A stretch of 64,000 nt of DNA from Burkholderiaceae bacterium (GTDB taxonomy: Bacteria > Pseudomonadota > Gammaproteobacteria > Burkholderiales > Burkholderiaceae_C): NCBI GenBank assembly GCA_017856435.1, contig JAFMFB010000009.1:1-64000 (forward strand), given 5' to 3'. The notes beneath the pieces are model-generated. The model did not search any database. It was given only the letters and a program-made list of their open reading frames with translations, and was not told the DNA's origin. Shown one piece after another: positions 49,748 to 57,129 of the stretch. A program made the position numbers and the translations under genes. Numbering within the stretch: position 1 is the first letter of the stretch; every line of letters begins with the position of its first letter.

Positions 49748-51358
49748 TCAGAACATCAGGCGCGGACCTGTGCCGGGCCTGGACGGGCCGGTAGCAGCAC
49801 CCGGAGTCATGATGCTGGTGATGACTGCTGCACCCTCTACCAATTCAGCGGCCTCTGCAGCCCCGGGAGCCACTAGCAACTCGGTGCTGCTGCCATCGGT
49901 GATCCCAAGGCGCACATTGAAAGCCTTGGGCAAACCGGATTCGCTCAGCAAGTAAATACGGCCGCGTGTCACGGTACGGCTTGAGGCTTCTGCGATCAAG
50001 GTGGCATATCGGGGTTTTTGCTCAGCATTGAGAATCGTGCCGATCCGTTCACGCACATCAGCGGTAATCCGCTCACGGGCCTTGGTGCGCTCTGCTTCTG
50101 GCAGATCTCGCAATTGCATGAAACGGGGCCGGGCCTCCGCATAGATGGCGTCAACCTTCTCGGTCTGTTCGGGACTGAGCTTGAGTTCACTGACAAGCCG
50201 GTTACGAAACTGGTTCACGGCACCACTGGGTCCAGCACGACCCTCGGAGGCAGGTGCCGCGGCTGAAGGGGATTGGGAATTGGGTACGCCGGCGGAAGCG
50301 GGGGCTGGCTCAACGCCAGCAATCCGCACCCGCAAGGCTGAATTCGGAATCTTGAAAACATTGTCCCGCGTATCGGTCACGACTCGGACATTGGCGGTCA
50401 TGCCAGGCAGCAGTCGGCCATCTGCATTGGCAAAGGTCACCACCGCCACATAGGTCACTACGTTGGCCACGTTGGTAGCCGCCTTGCGCACCTGGGCGAT
50501 CTGGCCTTCGAAAGTCTGGCCAGGGTAGGCATCTACATTAAAGGTGGCCTTCTGGCCAGCGCGAATTCGACCCACATCCGCTTCATCAATCGCAGCCTCA
50601 ACCTGCATATCAAGCAGGTTACGAGCGATGATGAACAACTCGGGCGATTGCAGACTGGAAGCAACTGTCTGACCTTTTTCAATCGATCTTTTGATCACGA
50701 TTCCGTTCACGGGCGAAGTGATCCTGGTACGCGAAAGGTCAACACGCGCTTGAGCCAGTGTGGCCTCGCGCTGAACCACATTGGCTTGGGCATTGCGAAC
50801 CTGAGCCTCGCTGACGCCTACCTGGGCTTCAGCTGCCTTGACCGCTTCGAGAGAGGTGTTGACCAGGGCATTGGATTTATCGGCTTCGCTTTGGGCAACG
50901 AACTGTTTTTCAACCAGCATGAGGTTGCGCTCATGGGTGCGTCTGGCTTCCCTCAGATCGGTCTGAGCGCTGGATACTTGGGCGCGGCTGGCTATCACAT
51001 TGGCCTGAGCGGTCAGGACCGAAGCCCTTGCGGCATCCACATCGGCCTGAGCGGAGCGCACCCGGTATTCAAACTGCTCAGGATCAATCACAGCGATCAG
51101 TTGACCCGCCTTCACATCAGAATTGAAATCAACCAGGATATCCTTGATCTGGCCAGATACTTGCGTGCCAATGGTCACCTGCGTGACAGGGCTCACAGCA
51201 CCCGTGGCCGCCACGGCCGCCTGCAAGGCACCTCGTTCTATCTTTCCAGTACGGTACTTGACCGCCTCACCTTGGTTACTTTTCCACCACCACGCTCCCG
51301 CCAAAATCAGCAGGACAAGAAACAAGAGCACAAGCCAAAGCCACGTCTTTTTATTCAT
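49748..51358 (-). CDS. MacA-like periplasmic adaptor with an inserted helical (LTxxQ/CpxP-like) domain
   Basis: A 536-residue membrane-fusion protein for the adjacent MacB-type exporter. It has an N-terminal membrane anchor (about 5-25), a lipoyl half-motif at [16 protein letters not shown], a long alpha-helical hairpin (about 95-210) and beta-barrel segments. Residues about 349-462 are not typical: a Pro/Ala/Ser linker and a charged helical region with [13 protein letters not shown] and [12 protein letters not shown], the pattern of the Spy/CpxP LTxxQ family, interrupt the C-terminal barrel before it resumes at [11 protein letters not shown] use the ATG at 51358; an upstream in-frame TTG is less likely. 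Confidence 0.88.
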   Translation of the reverse strand: MNKKTWLWLVLLFLVLLILAGAWWWKSNQGEAVKYRTGKIERGALQAAVAATGAVSPVTQVTIGTQVSGQIKDILVDFNSDVKAGQLIAVIDPEQFEYRVRSAQADVDAARASVLTAQANVIASRAQVSSAQTDLREARRTHERNLMLVEKQFVAQSEADKSNALVNTSLEAVKAAEAQVGVSEAQVRNAQANVVQREATLAQARVDLSRTRITSPVNGIVIKRSIEKGQTVASSLQSPELFIIARNLLDMQVEAAIDEADVGRIRAGQKATFNVDAYPGQTFEGQIAQVRKAATNVANVVTYVAVVTFANADGRLLPGMTANVRVVTDTRDNVFKIPNSALRVRIAGVEPAPASAGVPNSQSPSAAAPASEGRAGPSGAVNQFRNRLVSELKLSPEQTEKVDAIYAEARPRFMQLRDLPEAERTKARERITADVRERIGTILNAEQKPRYATLIAEASSRTVTRGRIYLLSESGLPKAFNVRLGITDGSSTELLVAPGAAEAAELVEGAAVITSIMTPGAATGPSRPGTGPRLMF

Positions 51359-51472
51359 GCAGGGTATTGTAGGGACAGATCTGCCAGCAGTACCCGGCAA
51401 TTGGCTCAGAGACGACCGGGACAGACCAGGCCCGCAACTTTCACATCAGTGTCATCAACGCTGTAAACGTCC

Positions 51473-51811
51473 TTAGCGCCAGTGGCCCCCTCTGTTGTGA
51501 CCGTAACCCAAGCCCCGTCCTGGACCATGAAAATGGCCGTGGGGTCGCATCAGCGGTTGCGAGGGCGTGAGGTAATAGACGGACATGGGGGGCGCAGACG
51601 GGTACACCGACACCGGAATCATCACAGGCGGGTAAGTCGAAACATGAACTGGCGCCGGATAAACCGCTTGAGGAAAATTTGTGACGCCCAGGGTGATACT
51701 TGGGGCCGTCATCCCCATTGACCAGTAAACCTGCGCACTGGCATTTGCAGCGCCCGCCAGGACGAACAAGCTGCTCAGAAACCCAACCGCCTTGATATGA
51801 GCCAACTTCAT
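51473..51811 (-). CDS. Small secreted protein, Tyr/Pro- and His/Gly-rich
   Basis: A 112-residue protein that I do not recognise. It has a clear Sec signal peptide (MKLAHIKAVGF, hydrophobic core, likely cleavage after ASA near residue 26). The mature part has repeated Tyr-Pro-Pro elements (QAVYPAPVHVSTYPPVMIP) and ends in a His/Gly-rich tail (HGHFHGPGRG and GHNRGGHWR) that could bind metal ions. It runs opposite to glnS, with 88 bases between the two starts. An overlapping longer frame (51441-51971) lacks a signal peptide and invades glnS, so I reject it. Confidence 0.6.
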   Translation of the reverse strand: MKLAHIKAVGFLSSLFVLAGAANASAQVYWSMGMTAPSITLGVTNFPQAVYPAPVHVSTYPPVMIPVSVYPSAPPMSVYYLTPSQPLMRPHGHFHGPGRGLGYGHNRGGHWR

Positions 51812-51899
51812 GGAAAAACTCCTTCAGAAATGGTTTCAGACACATTGAGGTCAACGCCGCTGGCAGCCGTTTGGATGACTGCAAGACTAGAATTGCGCC

Positions 51900-53981
51900 A
51901 TGAAATCCAACGATAAAGACCAAGCTGCGCCAAGTCGGGCCAGCAACTTTTTGCGCCAGATCATTGAGCATGATCTGGCCACCGGCACTTACTCAGGCCG
52001 ATCCTGGAGGGGTTTACCCGGAACAGCCAGTGAACAGGCCAACAGCCTGCACAGTTCAGCCGATCCAGCCCGCATCCGCACCCGCTTTCCTCCCGAGCCC
52101 AACGGTTATCTGCATGTAGGGCACGCCAAAAGCATCTGCCTGAACTTTGGCCTGGCCCGCGACTATGGGGGCATCTGTCATCTCCGATTTGATGACACCA
52201 ATCCCGAAAAGGAAGAGCAGGAATTTGTAGATTCGATCGTGGACTCGGTGCGCTGGCTGGGTTTTAGTTGGGAGAGTCACCATACCGAGCATCTCTTCTA
52301 CGCCAGCAATTATTTTGATTTCATGTACCAGGCCGCCGAGTACCTGATCGAAACTGGCCACGCCTATGTCGATGAACAGACCGCCGAAGCCATGAAGGCG
52401 AATCGCGGTGATTTCGTCACGCCTGGCAAGGACAGTCCATTTCGTCACCGTAGTCCTGAGGAAAATCTCACACGCTTCCGTGCCATGCGCGACGGACAGT
52501 TGCCTGATGGCGCCGCTGTGCTGCGCGCGAAGATCAGCATGGCCAGCCCCAACATCAATCTACGGGACCCGGCGATCTACCGAATTCGCCGCGCACACCA
52601 TCACAATACAGGAGACACATGGTGTATCTATCCGATGTACACCTTTGCCCACCCGATCGAAGACGCTCTGGAGAACATTACCCACAGCATCTGCACTCTT
52701 GAATTTGAAGATCAGCGCCCTTTTTACGACTGGCTGCTGCAGCGGATTGTTCCAATCCTGCGCCAGCCTCAGCTAGAAAATGCCAGGCTTCTGGTTGAAA
52801 AATTGCAGATGCAGGGTATCGAAGCCCGCAAGGAATTCGCCTTGCATTGCTACAACCTGGCTGACAGGCTGTTCGCAAGCCCGGCCGAACAAGAAATGAG
52901 GGGCATGTTTGGAAAATGGGAACATGATCGTTCTGCCGTCTTGCATGACCTGGACCGTTTCTTTGGGCTGTTGATGCGGGAATTCAATCAGTTCACCCCC
53001 CTTCTTTCGCAAGCCCTGCATGAACAGCGCCCCAACATTTTTCTACTGCCGCACCAGCATGAGTTTGCTCGACTCAACCTCACGCATGTGATCACCAGCA
53101 AGAGAAAACTCGCTCAACTGGTCAACGAGCATCATGTCAACGGCTGGGACGATCCGAGAATGCCCACCATCGTCGGATTGCGCCGCCGCGGTTTTACCCC
53201 GGCTAGCTTGCAGCTCTTTGCCGAGCGAATTGGCGTCAGCAAAGACTATGCCTGGATCGACTACCAAACCCTGGAGGCCTGCCTAAGGGAAGATCTGGAG
53301 AACAAGGCTTTGCGCGGCATGGCCGTGCTGCATCCGGTCAAGCTAAAACTCACCAACTGGGCGGAGGTTTTTGGTCAGGAGAGCTACACAGAAGTATGTA
53401 AGTTGCCTGCCCTGCCGCCCACCAAGGACAATGGGTCTGAACCCCTAGAGCGTAATTTTCTGATTTCGTCAGAAGTCTGGATTGAGCGTGAGGATTTTGA
53501 GGAACATCCTTCCAAGGGTTACAAGCGGCTCTTTCCCGGCAACCTGGTCCGACTCAAGGGTGGCTACGTGGTTGAATGTACCGGTTGCCTGCGCGATGAA
53601 AATGGCCTGGTGCAAGAAGTTCACGCCAAGGTGATCGCCAACACCAAAAGTGGCACGCCGGGCGCTGACAGCGTCAAGGCCAAGTCGGCCATCACCTGGG
53701 TTAGCACGGCCGATGCAGTCAGAGCCGAAATTCGACTCTACGATTTACTGTTTACTGACCCGCAACCCGACGCGGGCGGCAAGGACTTCCTCTCAAGCCT
53801 GAACCCGCAAAGCCTGGTCACCCTTGAAGCCTACCTTGAGCCCTCACTGGCGATGGCTGCGCCCGACGACAAATTCCAGTTCGAACGTCATGGCTACTTT
53901 GTGGCTGACCGACTGGAGCACACCCCAAATAGGCCGGTTTTCAATCGGACCACAGGGCTGAAAGATAGTTGGGCCAAATAG
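51900..53981 (+). CDS. glnS: Glutaminyl-tRNA synthetase with a large internal insertion
   Basis: A 693-residue class I GlnRS charging tRNA-Gln in the cytoplasm. HIGH-type PPEPNGYLHVGHAKS (64-78) and KMSKS-type VITSKRKL (397-404) are intact, the GWDDPRMPT block follows, and the C-terminal anticodon-binding beta-barrels end in FNRTTGLKDSWAK. Most bacterial GlnRS have about 550-590 residues. Here about 96 residues (roughly 284-379) are inserted between YDWLLQRI and LLPHQHEFARLNL, and the N-terminus carries some 28 extra residues before RTRFPPEP. The insertion looks helical and charged and keeps frame and base composition with its host, so it is not a sequencing error. Confidence 0.94.
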   Translation: MKSNDKDQAAPSRASNFLRQIIEHDLATGTYSGRSWRGLPGTASEQANSLHSSADPARIRTRFPPEPNGYLHVGHAKSICLNFGLARDYGGICHLRFDDTNPEKEEQEFVDSIVDSVRWLGFSWESHHTEHLFYASNYFDFMYQAAEYLIETGHAYVDEQTAEAMKANRGDFVTPGKDSPFRHRSPEENLTRFRAMRDGQLPDGAAVLRAKISMASPNINLRDPAIYRIRRAHHHNTGDTWCIYPMYTFAHPIEDALENITHSICTLEFEDQRPFYDWLLQRIVPILRQPQLENARLLVEKLQMQGIEARKEFALHCYNLADRLFASPAEQEMRGMFGKWEHDRSAVLHDLDRFFGLLMREFNQFTPLLSQALHEQRPNIFLLPHQHEFARLNLTHVITSKRKLAQLVNEHHVNGWDDPRMPTIVGLRRRGFTPASLQLFAERIGVSKDYAWIDYQTLEACLREDLENKALRGMAVLHPVKLKLTNWAEVFGQESYTEVCKLPALPPTKDNGSEPLERNFLISSEVWIEREDFEEHPSKGYKRLFPGNLVRLKGGYVVECTGCLRDENGLVQEVHAKVIANTKSGTPGADSVKAKSAITWVSTADAVRAEIRLYDLLFTDPQPDAGGKDFLSSLNPQSLVTLEAYLEPSLAMAAPDDKFQFERHGYFVADRLEHTPNRPVFNRTTGLKDSWAK

Positions 53982-53990
53982 CCTTTATCT

Positions 53991-54120
53991 GAGGGGAAAT
54001 GCTCTGTTTCTCCCCTGTCAGAGGGAAGAATTGAGGGAAAAACAACAATTACGAGGGAAAAAATGGTTTTCCCCCTTGGAAATGCGTTTTTTCTCCATTA
54101 GCATTCCCTCTGCCAGTGAA
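53991..54120. repeat. Repeated GAGGGAA(A) elements in the leader of the histone-like gene
   Basis: In the 187-base gap after glnS, the element GAGGGAA(A) occurs at 54021, 54033 and 54053, with a related GAGGGGAAA at 53991 and an inverted TTCCCTC at 54114-54120. GGGAAAA (54055-54061) can pair with TTTTCCC (54067-54073), and AGGGGA (53992-53997) with TCCCCT further down, so several mutually exclusive hairpins are possible. The pattern suggests a regulated leader or multiple protein-binding sites. Confidence 0.45.
54076..54104 (+). promoter_or_regulatory. Candidate sigma-70 promoter of the histone H1/SWIB gene
   Basis: TTGGAA (54076-54081) and TAGCAT (54099-54104) are separated by exactly 17 bases and match four of six bases each of the -35 and -10 consensus. 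The inverted TTCCCTC element follows at the expected transcription start. Confidence 0.35.
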
Positions 54121-54168
54121 GAGCAATCTCCTTTGGCAATCAACTAACTTCTAGAAGGAAATCAGACC

Positions 54169-54636
54169 ATGGCAACTGCAAAGAAAGCTCCGGCTAAAAA
54201 GAAAGCCGCCGCAAAGAAAGCTCCCGCTAAAAAGGCTGCAGCCAAAAAAGCTCCGGCTAAAAAAGCTGTAGCGAAGAAAGCTCCCGCCAAGAAGGCCCCT
54301 GCCAAGAAAGCTGCAGCCAAAAAAGCTCCGGCTAAAAAAGCCGCCGCCAAAAAGGCTCCTGCCAAAAAGAAGGCCCCTGCCAAGAAGCGCACCCCCAATG
54401 CTGCCTTCATGAAACCCTTGACGCCCAGTGCAACTCTGGCCGCCGTGGTTGGTAGCAGCCCCCTGCCCCGCACTGCGGTGGTCAGCAAGATGTGGGACTA
54501 CATCAAGAAAAACAAACTGCAGGACAGCGTCAACAAGCGCATGATCAATGCCGACGACAAACTGCGCGCCGTCTTCAACAAGGGCCAGGTATCCATGTTT
54601 GAAATGGCTGGCCTGATCGGCAAGCACCTCAAATAA
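54169..54636 (+). CDS. Histone H1-like Lys/Ala/Pro-rich protein with C-terminal SWIB domain
   Basis: A 155-residue DNA-binding protein. Residues 4-75 are a repetitive, highly basic tail built of Lys-Lys-Ala-Pro-Ala-type units, like the C-terminal domain of eukaryotic H1 and bacterial Hc1/BpH1/AlgP proteins. Residues about 80-155 form a SWIB/MDM2-fold domain ([15 protein letters not shown] ... [13 protein letters not shown] ... [14 protein letters not shown]). This fusion is common in Burkholderiales and is presumed to be a nucleoid-associated protein. GAAGGAA eight bases before the ATG is a strong ribosome-binding site, and a strong terminator follows, so it is a single-gene, probably highly expressed, unit. 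Confidence 0.92.
   Translation: MATAKKAPAKKKAAAKKAPAKKAAAKKAPAKKAVAKKAPAKKAPAKKAAAKKAPAKKAAAKKAPAKKKAPAKKRTPNAAFMKPLTPSATLAAVVGSSPLPRTAVVSKMWDYIKKNKLQDSVNKRMINADDKLRAVFNKGQVSMFEMAGLIGKHLK
54175..54388 (+). repeat. Tandem coding repeats of the histone-like tail
   Basis: Near-identical units of about 15-30 bases built of AAA/AAG lysine codons with GCT/GCC and CCG/CCT, such as aagaaagctccggctaaaaa, repeat across the basic tail. Such arrays change length by slipped pairing, so tail length may vary between strains. Confidence 0.75.
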
Positions 54637-54659
54637 TTTCAGGCTTGACCTGAGTCATG

Positions 54660-54684
54660 AAGGCCGGCTAATGCCGGCCTTTTT
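54660..54684 (+). terminator. Rho-independent terminator of the histone-like gene
   Basis: AAGGCCGGC (54660-54668), loop TAAT, and GCCGGCCTT (54673-54681) give a perfect 9-base stem followed by T residues. It sits 24 bases after the stop codon. Confidence 0.88.
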
Positions 54685-54760
54685 CATTTCGCAAGTAAGC
54701 TGATCGCTTGCGCACTGACTATCCCTCTGTTTCAATCAGAACGACTGAGGAGACTGTTGA

Positions 54761-56125
54761 ATGAGCGTGAGCATCACATTTCTTGGCGGGGCCAACACGG
54801 TTACCGGTTCAAAATACCTGGTCTGTCATGGTTCGCAACGCGTGCTTGTGGATTGCGGACTCTTTCAGGGCTACAAGCAGTTACGGCTCAGAAACTGGAA
54901 TCCGCTGTCAGTGGCTCCAAATCGCATCGAGGCCGTTGTTCTCACCCATGCACACCTTGACCACAGCGGCTACCTGCCTTTGCTGGTGCGAGAGGGTTTT
55001 CAAGGCCCTATCTTTGCCACACCCGGAACACGCGATCTCTGTGGCCTGCTACTTCCTGACAGCGGTCATATTCAGGAAGAGGATGCCGCTTATGTGAATC
55101 GACATGGTTTGTCAAAGCGCGAGCAAGCTCTCCCCCTGTACACGCTGCGTGATGCCAAGGCGTGCCTACCCAGAATCAAGGCCTATGGTTTTGGCCGGAC
55201 GTTTGAACCGCTGCCTGGATGGCACGCCACCTTTACCCAGGCCGGTCACATCCTGGGAGCAGCCAGCGTTCTGCTGGAAGTGGGGGGGCGGCGCATTCTG
55301 TTCTCTGGTGACCTCGGTCGCACCGATGATCTCATGATGAACCCACCTGAGTCTGCGCCTGCAGCAGATACCGTATTGATCGAATCGACCTACGGAGATC
55401 GGGAACACCCCAGTGAAGACTTGCTGGCCGAACTTGCTCCAGCCCTGCAGCGACTGATCAAGCGCGGCGGCGTGGCCGTGGTGCCGGTCTTTGCGGTAGG
55501 TCGCGCCCAGGCCTTGTTGCATGCAATTACAGAACTCAAAAATGTAGGGGAACTACCCAAATCGGTACCGGTTTTTCTGGACAGCCCGATGGCCATCCGG
55601 ACCACCCACCTGTTTTCAGAACACACGGCCACCCTGCGTCTGACCAGCCGACAAATCAAGGACCTTACTCACTGCGCCACCATGATCAATACGCCAGAGG
55701 AGTCCAAGGCCTTGGCCAAGCGTCATGGGCCCATGGTAATCCTGTCAGCCAGTGGCATGGCGACCGGCGGGCGGGTCTTGCATCATCTCAGTCTCTATGC
55801 AGGTGATCATCGCAACATGATCATCCTGACCGGTTACCAGGCTCCCGGCACGCGAGGCGCCACCTTGGCCAGTGGCGCTGGATCAGTAAGGATTCACGGC
55901 CATGATGTGACAGTCAATGCTGAAATCATTCAGCTTCAATCTGCATCAGCGCATGCCGATGCCACACAGCTGATGAACTGGTTGCGCACCATGCCCAAGC
56001 CTGCCCCACAGGTTTACATCGTGCATGGTGACATGGGCGCCTCCGATCAGTTACGCAGTCGCATCAAACGCGAGTTGGGTTGGTCGGCACAGGTACCGGA
56101 GCACGGGGCGACGCTGCCTGGCTGA
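54761..56125 (+). CDS. MBL-fold beta-CASP RNA-processing nuclease family protein
   Basis: A 454-residue metallo-beta-lactamase/beta-CASP protein related to CPSF73 and bacterial RNase J-like Zn nucleases, but of the stand-alone 'RNA-specificity' type. The metal motif LTHAHLDHSG gives His63, His65, Asp67 and His68. The GAGHILGAAS-like AGHILGAASVLLE, the FSGDLGR Asp, the beta-CASP insert (about 210-390, with SASGMATGGR) and the C-terminal HADATQL and VHGDMG motifs are all present. GAGGAG eight bases before the ATG marks the start. It may process or degrade RNA; its in vivo substrates are unknown. Confidence 0.9.
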   Translation: MSVSITFLGGANTVTGSKYLVCHGSQRVLVDCGLFQGYKQLRLRNWNPLSVAPNRIEAVVLTHAHLDHSGYLPLLVREGFQGPIFATPGTRDLCGLLLPDSGHIQEEDAAYVNRHGLSKREQALPLYTLRDAKACLPRIKAYGFGRTFEPLPGWHATFTQAGHILGAASVLLEVGGRRILFSGDLGRTDDLMMNPPESAPAADTVLIESTYGDREHPSEDLLAELAPALQRLIKRGGVAVVPVFAVGRAQALLHAITELKNVGELPKSVPVFLDSPMAIRTTHLFSEHTATLRLTSRQIKDLTHCATMINTPEESKALAKRHGPMVILSASGMATGGRVLHHLSLYAGDHRNMIILTGYQAPGTRGATLASGAGSVRIHGHDVTVNAEIIQLQSASAHADATQLMNWLRTMPKPAPQVYIVHGDMGASDQLRSRIKRELGWSAQVPEHGATLPG

Positions 56126-56148
56126 GGCACTGGCGTGCCAAAATCCAG

Positions 56149-57129
56149 TCAGACTTCAGGCAAGGCTAGCAGGCGTGAGCGAGCCGCCCTGTACTCTTGG
56201 CGCAATTGATCCACCAGTTCGGCTGTACTACGTACCGACCGGATGGCGCCAATCCCTTGCCCCGAGCCCCAGATATCCTTCCAGGCCTTGGCAGCCTGGT
56301 TGGCAAAGTTCATCTTGCTGGGATCGCTGACGGGCAGATTCTCCGGATCCAATCCGGCAGCGCGAATACTTTGGGCCAGGTAATTGCCATGCACGCCCGT
56401 GAATAGATTGCTGTAGACAATGTCATCGGAGGTTCCCTCAACAATCCCCTGCTTGTACGCGTCGCTGGCTCGGGCTTCGTGCGTGGCAATAAAAGCAGAG
56501 CCGATGTAGGCAAAATCTGCGCCCATGGCCAGGGCAGCGAGTACAGACGCCCCGTTGGCGATCGCACCACTCAAGGCCAGGGGCCCATCAAACCACTGGC
56601 GAATTTCCTGAATTAGGGCAAAGGGACTTTTCACTCCCGCATGGCCACCCGCACCGGCGGCCACCGCAATCAATCCATCAGCGCCCTTTTCAACGGCCTT
56701 GTGAGCGAATCGGTTGTTGATGATGTCATGCAAGACCACCCCGCCATAGCTATGGGCTGCCTGATTGATTTCTTCACGCGCCCCTAACGACGTGATGATG
56801 ACCGGCACCTTGTACTTGACGCACAGGGCCATATCCTGCTCCAGGCGGTCATTGGACTTGTGCACGATCTGGTTGATCGCAAAGGGCGCGGCCGGTCGCA
56901 GGGGGTTGGCCCGATTGTGGGCTGCCAGGGCTTCCGTGATTTCAGCCAGCCATTCGTCAAGCTGGGAGGCCGGGCGTGCATTTAGCGCGGGCATGGCTCC
57001 CAAGACACCACTGGTGCACTGCGCGATCACCAGCTTGGGATTGCTGATGATGAACAGGGGCGAACCGATGATGGGCAGCGGCAGGTTCTGCAGCACGGGT
57101 GGAAGCTTGGACATTTGCACCGAAGTCAT
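56149..57129 (-). CDS. Nitronate monooxygenase family FMN enzyme
   Basis: A 326-residue TIM-barrel flavoprotein of the 2-nitropropane dioxygenase/nitronate monooxygenase family. The N-terminal LPLPIIGSPLFIIS, the GAGGHAG phosphate-binding loop (AVAAGAGGHAGVKSP) and the GADFAYIGSAFIAT segment are typical. In this family some members oxidise nitronates; others are FMN enoyl reductases or have unknown roles. It overlaps the upstream acyl-CoA dehydrogenase gene by four bases, so a link to acyl-CoA or toxic by-product metabolism is likely. The last gene of the etf-acd operon. Confidence 0.87.
   Translation of the reverse strand: MTSVQMSKLPPVLQNLPLPIIGSPLFIISNPKLVIAQCTSGVLGAMPALNARPASQLDEWLAEITEALAAHNRANPLRPAAPFAINQIVHKSNDRLEQDMALCVKYKVPVIITSLGAREEINQAAHSYGGVVLHDIINNRFAHKAVEKGADGLIAVAAGAGGHAGVKSPFALIQEIRQWFDGPLALSGAIANGASVLAALAMGADFAYIGSAFIATHEARASDAYKQGIVEGTSDDIVYSNLFTGVHGNYLAQSIRAAGLDPENLPVSDPSKMNFANQAAKAWKDIWGSGQGIGAIRSVRSTAELVDQLRQEYRAARSRLLALPEV

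Noticed and set aside
51441-51971. A longer leftward frame overlapping the small secreted protein and the start of glnS
   Set aside because: It has no signal peptide or family similarity and runs into glnS; the 51473-51811 frame has a proper signal peptide.
54021-54060. Possible CRISPR-like repeats in the leader of the histone-like gene
   Set aside because: Units are only 7-8 bases with irregular short spacing and no cas genes; this is a regulatory-repeat pattern and not a CRISPR array.
54151-54627. Leftward hydrophobic repeat-rich frames opposite the histone-like gene, resembling membrane helices
   Set aside because: They are the reverse complement of Lys/Ala codons, which read as Phe, Ala, Gly and Leu. 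The plus-strand protein has a ribosome-binding site, a SWIB domain and a terminator.
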